This document shows positions 9,089-16,870 of a stretch of 64,000 nt of DNA, in pieces. The notes below the pieces were generated by a model, which was not told the DNA's origin, did not search any database, and worked only from the letters and a program-made list of their open reading frames with translations. This DNA comes from Tannerella forsythia (GTDB lineage Bacteria; Bacteroidota; Bacteroidia; Bacteroidales; Tannerellaceae), in NCBI RefSeq assembly GCF_001006485.1, contig NZ_JUET01000035.1, forward strand, positions 1-64,000. The letters run 5' to 3'. Numbering within the stretch: position 1 is the stretch's first letter; every line of letters begins with the position of its first letter. Both the position numbers and the translations under genes were made by a program.

Positions 9089-9107
9089 AATATAAATACT
9101 TACTGCA

Positions 9108-10361
9108 ATGGATATACAATTGGAAAAAAAGAAAGGGATACGAAAAAAACATCTTCCCTATATTGTCGGGGGGATTGCTTTTTTATTGCTTGTCGGATGG
9201 ATGATTTTCGGCAATCATGCGTCGACGCTGCGTGTAGACGCGCGAGGCATCAGCATCGGCCATGTAACACATGAACAGTTCAATGATTTTGTGCGTGTAG
9301 ACGGGCAGGTACAGCCGATCACGGTCGTGCAGCTCAGCCCCGAAGAGGGCGGAATCGTGCAGGAAAAAGTCGTAGAAGAAGGGGCGCAGGTACGCAGAGG
9401 AGATATCATCGTCCGGCTGAGCAACTCGAACCTCGACCTGCAAATCCTGAATGCCGAAGCCGAACTGGCCGAAAAGCAGAATCTGCTGCGCAATACACAG
9501 GTGACAATGGAACAGGACCGCCTCCGGAACAAGACGGAGAAGCTGCAACTCGACCTCGACATCACACGGCGACAGCGGACGTACCGTCAGCAGGAAAAAC
9601 TCTACGACGAGAAGCTGATCGCCCGCGAGGATTTCCTGCAAGCGAAAGAAGACTACGAACTGGTGCAGCAAAAACATGCACTCATCATCGAGCGGCTGCA
9701 TCAAGACTCGATCTATCGATCCATTCAGATGGATCAGATGGAAGATAACCTCGCGAACATGCGGCGTAACGTGCTGCTTATCCGCGAACGCAAGGAAAAC
9801 CTGAACGTGCGCTCCCAGATCGACGGCGAGCTCGGACTGTTGGACGTCGTGCTCGGACAGAATGTTTCACCCGGACAAAAAATCGGGCAGATCAACGATT
9901 TGTCGGACTACAAGATCGAAGCCTTGATCGACGAGCATTACATCGACCGTGTAAAAGCCGGGCTGGCCGCCACGTTCGAGCGGCAGGGCGGGAACTTTGA
10001 ACTGTCCGTCCGCAAAGTCTATCCCGAAGTGCGAGACGGTAAATTCCGCACGGACTTTGTCTTTACCGGCGAACGCCCCGACAATATCCGAAGCGGGCAA
10101 ACATACTACATCAATCTTCAGCTCGGACAACCCACCGAAAGCATCATCATCCCGAAGGGTACGTTCTTTCAGAGTACGGGCGGAAACTGGATTTTTGTGC
10201 TCGATAAGGACGGGAAAAAGGCTTACCGCCGCAAAATCAGGATCGGCCGGCAGAATCCGCAGTATTACGAAGTGCTTGAAGGCCTCGAAGCCGGCGAACG
10301 CGTCGTGATCTCAAGCTACGAAAGCTATAAAAACAGTGAAATACTGATCCTGTCAAAGTGA
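9108..10361 (+). CDS. HlyD/RND-type periplasmic adaptor subunit
   Basis: A 417-residue membrane fusion protein that would bridge the FtsX-type inner-membrane transporter and TolC. One N-terminal membrane anchor (about 18-37), then a lipoyl/barrel-sandwich half (VVQLSPEEGGIVQEKVVEEGAQVRRGDIIVRL region, about 80-115), a long helical hairpin (about 120-235), the return lipoyl half (LDVVLGQNVSPGQKIG) and a beta-barrel domain. The C-terminal PKGTFFQSTGGNWIFVLD segment is typical of MacA/CusB-like adaptors in Bacteroidetes. Partners are the flanking tolC and ABC genes. Confidence 0.92.
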   Translation: MDIQLEKKKGIRKKHLPYIVGGIAFLLLVGWMIFGNHASTLRVDARGISIGHVTHEQFNDFVRVDGQVQPITVVQLSPEEGGIVQEKVVEEGAQVRRGDIIVRLSNSNLDLQILNAEAELAEKQNLLRNTQVTMEQDRLRNKTEKLQLDLDITRRQRTYRQQEKLYDEKLIAREDFLQAKEDYELVQQKHALIIERLHQDSIYRSIQMDQMEDNLANMRRNVLLIRERKENLNVRSQIDGELGLLDVVLGQNVSPGQKIGQINDLSDYKIEALIDEHYIDRVKAGLAATFERQGGNFELSVRKVYPEVRDGKFRTDFVFTGERPDNIRSGQTYYINLQLGQPTESIIIPKGTFFQSTGGNWIFVLDKDGKKAYRRKIRIGRQNPQYYEVLEGLEAGERVVISSYESYKNSEILILSK

Positions 10362-10374
10362 ATCGTTGGTTAGG

Positions 10375-10430
10375 TTGTTGAGTTGTTGAATTGTTGAGTT
10401 GTTGAATTGTTGAATTGTTGAACTGTTGAG
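10375..10430. repeat. Octamer tandem array TTGTTGAR x7
   Basis: Seven successive eight-base units: TTGTTGAG, TTGTTGAA, TTGTTGAG, then TTGTTGAA three times, then CTGTTGAG, directly after the hlyD stop codon. A degenerate further run lies near 10580-10625. Similar units recur in the gaps at 13155, 13325 and 15775. Copy number looks able to change by slippage. Confidence 0.85.
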
Positions 10431-10475
10431 TTGTTTGCTGAAAACCGAAAACTAAATAACCATTGACAATTTGGG

Positions 10476-10569
10476 AAAAAGCCCTGAAAGGGCGCGTTAA
10501 TTCAGCCCAATGCGCAGCGTTGGGAGAAAAAAGCAACCCCACATCGGAGGGCTGTAAGCCTGAATTAAT
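10476..10569 (+). repeat. Dispersed intergenic repeat, copy B
   Basis: Same element as at 180-272 (reversed there) and 13222-13314. It carries the inverted repeats GCCCTGAAAGGGC and CCCAATGCGCAGCGTTGGG and ends AGGGCTGTAAGCCTGAATT. The similarity to the 13222 copy extends leftwards into ACTAAATAACCATTGACAA, so the two operon copies share a longer block than the copy at 180. Confidence 0.8.
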
Positions 10570-10627
10570 GTTGGTGTAATTGTTGAACTGTTGATTTGTT
10601 GAATTGTTTGATTGTTGAATTGTTTAA

Positions 10628-10691
10628 GCAACTAAACAACTAAGCAACTAAACAACTAAACGACTAAACAACTAAACATCTAAACAACTCA
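10628..10691. repeat. Octamer tandem array ACAACTAA x8
   Basis: Eight successive eight-base units, mostly ACAACTAA or GCAACTAA with single-base variants (ACGACTAA, ACATCTAA, ACAACTCA), ending 30 bases before the first FtsX-type permease start. Together with the first array it makes the 360-base hlyD-permease gap almost wholly repetitive. Confidence 0.85.
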
Positions 10692-10721
10692 ACATCCGAA
10701 GGACTGAAAACTAAAAAAAAA

Positions 10722-13097
10722 ATGAAACGGGAAATGATCATTGCGCTTCGTTCGTTGACCAAACGCGGACGGAACAACGGAATTAAGATTATCTCGCTGG
10801 CCGCAGGGCTTGCGATGGGATTGGTGCTGATTGCCAAAATCTACTTTGAGCAGTCGTACGATGCGTTCTATCCCGATTCGGAACGTATTTTCCGGCTGAA
10901 CCAGAAAATCATTCAGAATAATGAGCTGAAAGAATATCCTCAAGTGAGCGGCGGCGTGGCTGTCGGGATGAGGGAAGAGGTGCCGGGCGTGGAAATGGCT
11001 ACGCGATGCACCGGAATTTACGACGGCGAAGCCTATACCGACGATGGAAAAGGATATACGGTATCCGTGATTGCCGCCGACGAATACTTCTTCGATGTGT
11101 TTCCTCGCAAGATATTGCAGGGAGATGCGAAAGCCGTCTTATCGAAAAAAGGCGCCGTTTTGATTTCGGAAGAGCTGGCTCGGAAGATCGGGGGCGACGT
11201 CATGGGAAAAACACTTTGCCTCGGAAGCAAGAATAAGAATAAAATCCCTATCGGCGGCGTCTTCGAAACCGTACCGGAGAATGCTCATCAGCGTTACGAT
11301 GCAGTCATAACCCTTCAGGTGATGGTTTCACCCGATTACGACGGTACCATGAACTGGTTAGGGAATGACCGTTATCGCGGCTATGTGAAGCTCTATCCCG
11401 GTGTCGAGCCCGATAGTCTGGCCGAACCGATGCGGGCGATGCAGAAGAAATATCAGGATTTTGAGGTCTTGAAAAAGGCCGGTGTCGATCTGAGTTATAC
11501 GCTTACCCGGCTGACCGATCTGCACCGAAAGACACCTGAGGTAAAATCGATGACCTCGTTGCTGATCATGCTCGCTTTCGTGCTCATCTTCGCGGCGGTG
11601 ATGAACTATGTGTTAGTCGTCATTTCGTCGTTTGTCAGCCGAACGAAAGAAGTAGCCGTACATAAATGTTACGGAGCGTCGGGCAGAAACATCGGCGGGA
11701 TGATTGTTTCCGAAACGTTTCTTCATCTGTTGATTTCGATTGCGCTGGCGCTGTTGCTTATCTTTGCGTTTCGCGGCACGGTAGAGGAGTTGCTGGCCGC
11801 GTCGCTTCGGGCACTTTTCTCGTCACAGAGCATTACAATCCTTGTGGCCGTGTGTATGGTCGTGTTTCTCGTGACGGGGCTGCTCCCCGGTCATCTTTTC
11901 GCGCGTATCCCCGTCGGGGCGGCTTTCCGGAATTATCGCGAATCGCGCCGTTACTGGAAACTTGCGTTGCTGTTCGTACAATTTATCGGTGTAGGCTTCC
12001 TGTTCTCTTTCCTTGTGATCATTACTCTTCAGCATAGACGCATGACGAACGACAATCCCGGATATAACTATGAGCAGCTCGCCTACTTCAATATGGGGGG
12101 CACAGATTCTACGCTGCGCTCCAAAATCGTCGACGAGGTGGGACGTCTTCCCGAAGTGGCCGCCGTCACCACGTTTTCGGAGCTTCCTTTCGAAAAACAG
12201 TCCGGAAATAACGTCTACCTTCCGGGCAATGATCGTGAAATGTTTAATATTGCAGACCTGTACTGGGTGGGTAACCGTTATCTGGAAACGATGGAAATCC
12301 CGGTCGTGGGAGGACGTTCGTTTACGGAAAACGTCTCATCGTCGCACGAAGTAATGGTCAGCCGCCGGTTTGTGGAGAAAATGAAGAACTTTGCCGACTG
12401 GAGCGACGGGGCGATTGGCAAAGAAATTCTGATTACGGAACACAGTCAGAGTATGAAACAGCCTTTTACCATTTGCGGCGTATACGAAGATATCCGCATC
12501 AACAGCATCGAGAACGAAGATACGCGCCCTTCGGTGATGTTCTATGCTCCCGATGTGCAATGGACGCGTATGCTGCTGGTTAAGTTTCATACCTTGACGC
12601 CGGAAGGTATGACGCATGTGCAGGAAACGATACAGGCGCTGCTGCCCGATCAGAATGTGGCGATAAACGACTGGCGTGCGGAGATGACGAATTTATACCG
12701 TTCTTCGCGACTGTTTCGCGATTCGGTAATGATCGGATGTATCATCACGTTGATTATTGCGTTGACCGGATTGATCGGATATACGCGCGATGAGATCAAC
12801 CGTCGCCGGAAAGAAATAGCGATCCGTGAAATCAACGGGGCAACCTTTAAAGAAGTCTTGTTGCTCTTCGAGCGTGACATCATTCGTATAGCCGTTCCCG
12901 CATTGATCGGCGGCTGTGCTCTGGCGGCGTATTTTGCCGCCGGATGGCTTTCGGGCTTCTCCGAAAAGGTGTCGCTGGCATGGTACCTGTTCGCGATATG
13001 CGGCCTGATGATGCTGGGAGTAATCATAACCGTGGTGGCATTCCATGTACGGAGTGCGGCGAACGATAACCCTGTGAAAAGTTTGAGGAGTGAATAG
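10722..13097 (+). CDS. MacB/FtsX-type ABC transporter permease (1)
   Basis: A 791-residue inner-membrane permease. One N-terminal membrane helix (about 20-37), a MacB-type periplasmic domain, a first FtsX bundle (about 280-430, with SFVSRTKEVAVHKCYGASG), a second periplasmic domain and a final FtsX bundle (about 660-780, with EINRRRKEIAIREINGAT). This duplicated FtsX layout is usual for large Bacteroidetes MacB-like permeases without a fused ATPase; the ATPase is encoded at 15844. The protein ends in NPVKSLRSE, shared exactly with the other two permeases of the operon. Confidence 0.9.
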   Translation: MKREMIIALRSLTKRGRNNGIKIISLAAGLAMGLVLIAKIYFEQSYDAFYPDSERIFRLNQKIIQNNELKEYPQVSGGVAVGMREEVPGVEMATRCTGIYDGEAYTDDGKGYTVSVIAADEYFFDVFPRKILQGDAKAVLSKKGAVLISEELARKIGGDVMGKTLCLGSKNKNKIPIGGVFETVPENAHQRYDAVITLQVMVSPDYDGTMNWLGNDRYRGYVKLYPGVEPDSLAEPMRAMQKKYQDFEVLKKAGVDLSYTLTRLTDLHRKTPEVKSMTSLLIMLAFVLIFAAVMNYVLVVISSFVSRTKEVAVHKCYGASGRNIGGMIVSETFLHLLISIALALLLIFAFRGTVEELLAASLRALFSSQSITILVAVCMVVFLVTGLLPGHLFARIPVGAAFRNYRESRRYWKLALLFVQFIGVGFLFSFLVIITLQHRRMTNDNPGYNYEQLAYFNMGGTDSTLRSKIVDEVGRLPEVAAVTTFSELPFEKQSGNNVYLPGNDREMFNIADLYWVGNRYLETMEIPVVGGRSFTENVSSSHEVMVSRRFVEKMKNFADWSDGAIGKEILITEHSQSMKQPFTICGVYEDIRINSIENEDTRPSVMFYAPDVQWTRMLLVKFHTLTPEGMTHVQETIQALLPDQNVAINDWRAEMTNLYRSSRLFRDSVMIGCIITLIIALTGLIGYTRDEINRRRKEIAIREINGATFKEVLLLFERDIIRIAVPALIGGCALAAYFAAGWLSGFSEKVSLAWYLFAICGLMMLGVIITVVAFHVRSAANDNPVKSLRSE

Positions 13098-13139
13098 GTG
13101 AAAAGTGAAAAACGAAAAGTGAAAAGTGAAAAACGAAAA
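13098..13139 (+). repeat. Two 21-bp tandem units directly after the permease stop
   Basis: GTGAAAAGTGAAAAACGAAAA occurs twice in perfect tandem (13098-13118, 13119-13139), starting at the base after the TAG stop. The unit resembles the gene's own last codons (GTGAAAAGT encodes VKS of VKSLRSE). A shorter version of the same text follows the second permease at 15723. Confidence 0.85.
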
Positions 13140-13221
13140 GTGATGCCCTTCGGGCGTTGAGTTGTTGAGTTGTTTGCTGATTACTGAACGCTGAAAACTA
13201 AATGACCATTGACAATTTGGG

Positions 13222-13314
13222 AAAAAGCCCTGAAAGGGCATGTTAATTCAGCCCAATGCACAGCGTTGGGAGAAAAAGCAACCCCACGTCAGAGGGCTGT
13301 AAGCCTGAATTAAT
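13222..13314 (+). repeat. Dispersed intergenic repeat, copy C
   Basis: Third copy of the element found at 180 and 10476; nearly identical to the 10476 copy, with changes in the hairpin loops and a shorter A run. It lies in the 294-base gap between permeases 1 and 2, flanked by octamer-type TTGTTGAR text. Confidence 0.8.
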
Positions 13315-13391
13315 ATTGGTATAACTGTTGAATTATTGAATTGTTTGCTGATTACTGAATGCTGAACGCTGACTGCTAAAAAATAAAAAAT

Positions 13392-15722
13392 ATGAACTTA
13401 AAATCTTTTTTGAAGTTTCTTTCCAGAAACAAATTGTATACGGTGATTAATGTCGTCGGTCTTTCCGTATCGCTGATGTTTGTGATACTGATCGGTATTT
13501 ATGTCGTACAGGAGCTGTCGGTCGATCAGTTTCAGCAGGATGGCGACCGCATCTACATCTTGGGAGATGTGAATAAAGACGGTAGCAGGGATTATCTGAA
13601 TGCTTTGCCCGTAGCATGGCGCGTGCAGGACCGTTATCCGGAGGTAGAAGCTGCCTGTCCCGTGGTGATAGAAACCATGCCTCAACATGTTAAATTGCAG
13701 AAGGGAGCGGACGAAAGTCTGAAGACCACTCTGCTCATGGTGGATTCTTCGTTCTTCTCCTTCTTTTCGTTCGGCTTGAAAAAAGGGCTGGAGCATCGTG
13801 TCTTGGAGTCGATGCAGTCGGCCGTTGTATCGGAATCGTTTGCGCAGCGTGCATTCGGCAATGAAAGCCCGATGGGCAGGAGTATTTGGTTGAACGATAC
13901 AGTGTCGGTGATCGTCAGTGGCGTGATGGAAGATATGAAACCGTCCGTCATCCCTTCATCCGATATCGTCATCCGTGTCGAGCATCTACCGACATTCAAC
14001 TATACTGTCAGTTTAACGAACTATAACAATGCAGGCAGTACGGTGGCTTTCCTGAAATTGAAAGCCGGTGCTGACCTGTCTGTCAAGCTCGACGATATGC
14101 GCGACTGGTTCAAAACGTTCTATTGGATGTATGCGAAAGGCTATTCCGAACAACCGACTTTGACAAAGCTGCCCGATGTGTATTTCTCTCAGGCCGGTTG
14201 GCCTTTGAAAGGCGGTGATAAACGGTTTGTCCTGATTCTGACATCGGTCGGATTAGTGATTCTTATTTTCTCCATCATCAATTACATCAACCTGACAATG
14301 GCGCAATCGGGTTTCCGTGCCAAGGAGATGGCGCTGCGGCGGCTGCTCGGTTCGGAACGTACAATGCTTTTCATGCGATTGTTGTTCGAATCATTCGTGA
14401 TGGTGCTGGTGTCGTTTGGTGTGGGGATATTGCTTGCGGGCTGCTTCGTGTCTTTCGTGAATGACCTTCTGCAGACCAATATCTCTTTGCGCATCTTACT
14501 TACGCCGGCAGGTATCGGAGCTATGGCAGCTGTTATTGCCATGCTAAGCGTCTTATCGGGATTGCTTCCGGCCGTCATGATATCGAACACGAAACCGATC
14601 GAGGTGGTGCGCGGTACGTTCCGTCGCCGCACGAAGATGACCTTCAGCAAGGTCTTTATCACGCTGCAAAATGTCGTAACGATCGTGATGATCGCGTGTG
14701 CCCTGACAATGTACCTGCAAATACGCCATCTCATCGATGCACCGTTAGGATACCGGACGGAGAATATTATCGATATGTGGAATAATTTCGATAATCCGGA
14801 GCAGTCGGGCGTGTTTCGGAATGAGGTGCGGCAGTTGGCGTGCGTGCATCGTGTGGCGGTGTCGCAGGGTACGCCTTTTAACCGAGGTAATAATTACAGC
14901 GGAAGCTACGAGGGGAAGAATATCAGTTCGCAAAATATCAATGGCGATTCAACTTTTTTCAGTATGCTCGGTCTGGAGATCATCCGCAATAACCGCCTTG
15001 CACCGGGCGAAGGCGCTTTCGTGAACGAAGAATTTCTACGCCAGACCGGTCTTTCGGAAGAGGCTCCGTGTTTTCATTATTATGACCGCGAGATCAAAAT
15101 AGCCGGTGTGATCAAGGACTTCCAGATGGCAAATATTACACATGTCAAAGAACCTGTTTTTATGAAGGTGCAAAAAGAAGCAGACATAAATGCGTGGAAT
15201 ATCCTGATCGAGGTGCAGGGTGATCCTTACGAGGCTTATCGTGAAATTGCGAGTGTTTATCAACGTATTACCGGCCGCGAGTTCGAAGGAAAATATATTG
15301 ATCAGCAGGTGATGGACTCGTTCGATTCGCAGCGACGGACGGCGAAGATCGTTACGCTTTTTGCGGGGATTGCCGTGTTGATTTCGCTGCTTGGATTGTT
15401 GGCCATGTCGACGTATTTTATCCGTCAGCGGCTGAAAGAGGTGGCGGTGCGCAAAGTGTTCGGTTCGACAACGAATGAAGTGATGAGAAGGCTAGTGCGG
15501 ACATTCCTCTCGTATGTGGGGATGGCATTCGTAGTTGCCGTACCGTTGATCTGGTATTTTATGAGCGGGTGGCTGTCGGATTATGCGTATCGCATATCGC
15601 TCTCGGTGTGGATTTATCTTACAGCCTTTGTATTTTGCCTGATCATCTCGTTTCTTACAGTCTTCTGGCAAGCGCTGCGTGCAGCACGTACGAACCCTGT
15701 GAAAAGTTTGAGGAGTGAATAG
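13392..15722 (+). CDS. MacB/FtsX-type ABC transporter permease (2)
   Basis: A 776-residue permease with the same plan as its neighbours: N-terminal helix (about 18-38, LYTVINVVGLSVSLMFVILIG), periplasmic domain, FtsX bundle with QSGFRAKEMALRRLLGSERTMLF, second periplasmic domain, and a final bundle with YFIRQRLKEVAVRKVFGSTTNEVM. It ends in NPVKSLRSE. It presumably forms part of a multi-permease export or signalling complex with the other two and the LolD-type ATPase; whether the three work together or separately cannot be told. Confidence 0.9.
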   Translation: MNLKSFLKFLSRNKLYTVINVVGLSVSLMFVILIGIYVVQELSVDQFQQDGDRIYILGDVNKDGSRDYLNALPVAWRVQDRYPEVEAACPVVIETMPQHVKLQKGADESLKTTLLMVDSSFFSFFSFGLKKGLEHRVLESMQSAVVSESFAQRAFGNESPMGRSIWLNDTVSVIVSGVMEDMKPSVIPSSDIVIRVEHLPTFNYTVSLTNYNNAGSTVAFLKLKAGADLSVKLDDMRDWFKTFYWMYAKGYSEQPTLTKLPDVYFSQAGWPLKGGDKRFVLILTSVGLVILIFSIINYINLTMAQSGFRAKEMALRRLLGSERTMLFMRLLFESFVMVLVSFGVGILLAGCFVSFVNDLLQTNISLRILLTPAGIGAMAAVIAMLSVLSGLLPAVMISNTKPIEVVRGTFRRRTKMTFSKVFITLQNVVTIVMIACALTMYLQIRHLIDAPLGYRTENIIDMWNNFDNPEQSGVFRNEVRQLACVHRVAVSQGTPFNRGNNYSGSYEGKNISSQNINGDSTFFSMLGLEIIRNNRLAPGEGAFVNEEFLRQTGLSEEAPCFHYYDREIKIAGVIKDFQMANITHVKEPVFMKVQKEADINAWNILIEVQGDPYEAYREIASVYQRITGREFEGKYIDQQVMDSFDSQRRTAKIVTLFAGIAVLISLLGLLAMSTYFIRQRLKEVAVRKVFGSTTNEVMRRLVRTFLSYVGMAFVVAVPLIWYFMSGWLSDYAYRISLSVWIYLTAFVFCLIISFLTVFWQALRAARTNPVKSLRSE

Positions 15723-15843
15723 GTGAAAAGTGAAGAGTGAAGAACGAAAAGTGAAAAGTGATGCCCTTCGGGCGTTGAGTTGTTGAATTGTTGAGTTGTT
15801 TGCTGATTACTGAACGCTGAAAACTAAATAAAAAATAACAATC
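15723..15843. repeat. Repeated spacer between permease 2 and lolD
   Basis: The 121-base gap repeats the gap after permease 1: GTGAAAAGTGAAGAGTGAAG, GATGCCCTTCGGGCGTTGAG, TTGTTGAR units and TGCTGATTACTGAACGCTGA. The shared block begins inside the coding sequence, about 28 bases before the stop codon (13068 and 15693). Confidence 0.8.
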
Positions 15844-16518
15844 ATGATTAAAGTAGAAAATTTGACGAAGTATTTTGAGACGGAAGAAGTGCAGACGATT
15901 GCGCTGAACAAGGTATCGATGGAAGTGAAAGATGGCGAATTTGTCGCGATTATGGGCCCTTCGGGCTGCGGCAAATCAACCCTGCTGAACATCCTCGGAC
16001 TGTTGGATAACCCGACCGAAGGGAATTATTTCCTCGGCGAACATGAAGTCGGCCATCTCAAAGAGAAAGAGCGTACACAGGTGCGCAAAGGCAATATCGG
16101 GTTCGTGTTCCAGAGTTTCAACCTGATCGACGAACTGAACGTGTTCGAGAACGTAGAACTGCCGCTGACGTATCTCGGCATCAAATCCGCCGAGCGTAAG
16201 GAACGTGTAGCCGCCATCCTGAAGCGGATGAGCATTGGCCATCGGGCAAAGCATTTCCCGCAACAGCTCTCGGGCGGACAACAGCAGCGTGTGGCCATCG
16301 CACGTGCCGTGGTCGCTAACCCGAAGCTGATCCTCGCCGACGAGCCGACAGGTAATCTCGACTCGAAAAACGGTCTCGAAGTGATTCAACTGCTGACCGA
16401 GCTGCACAATGAGGGTACAACGATCGTCATGGTTACTCACTCGCAGCACGACGCAGGCTTTGCCGACCGCATCGTCAACCTCTTCGACGGACAAATCGTG
16501 CATACGACAAGACTGTAG
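15844..16518 (+). CDS. LolD/MacB-type ABC transporter ATP-binding protein
   Basis: A 224-residue ATPase that would power the FtsX-type permeases. Walker A is GPSGCGKST, the Q-loop region is [18 protein letters not shown], the signature is [14 protein letters not shown], Walker B is [12 protein letters not shown] and the H-loop lies in MVTHSQHDA. The EPTGNLD signature is typical of the LolD/FtsE/MacB group. It lies between permeases 2 and 3, so all three probably use it. Confidence 0.95.
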   Translation: MIKVENLTKYFETEEVQTIALNKVSMEVKDGEFVAIMGPSGCGKSTLLNILGLLDNPTEGNYFLGEHEVGHLKEKERTQVRKGNIGFVFQSFNLIDELNVFENVELPLTYLGIKSAERKERVAAILKRMSIGHRAKHFPQQLSGGQQQRVAIARAVVANPKLILADEPTGNLDSKNGLEVIQLLTELHNEGTTIVMVTHSQHDAGFADRIVNLFDGQIVHTTRL

Positions 16519-16870
16519 GAGATAAACGAAAAGCGTATTTTCTTAAGTAGTCAAAGCAGTTAATGTAGACGGGCGACCCTCAGTGTTCGCCCGTCATAAC
16601 GCCGATTATGAACATCCCCCCTTCAAGGGGGGAATGCAAAAGCGAAGCGCACGAAGCCTTGACCTTTTGGTTACTTTTGGGTCAAGCCAAAAGTGACAGA
16701 AAAATTATATCAGGCTTTCAGCTCTGCCGGTAGGAGATTCTTCGCTCACGCTCTGAATGACAAAAAACGGTGTCCCGAACGCAGAGGTACATCCCCCAGC
16801 CCCCCCCTTCAAAGGGGGAATGCAGAGCAGACCGCTGACTACTGATCGCTAACAAATAAAAGAAACAGAA
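16519..16870. other. Non-coding gap with hairpins and repeats
   Basis: No gene is seen. A perfect 9-bp hairpin, GACGGGCGA (16568-16576) with TCGCCCGTC (16587-16595), follows lolD without a T run. CCCCCCTTCAAGGGGGG (16616-16632) and a related C-run/G-run pair near 16796-16820 are inverted repeats. CTTTTGG and CCAAAAG flank a GGGTCAAG core near 16665-16692. The text GAGATTC..CTC..AATGACAAA near 16737 resembles 67-95 at the window start. Confidence 0.7.
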
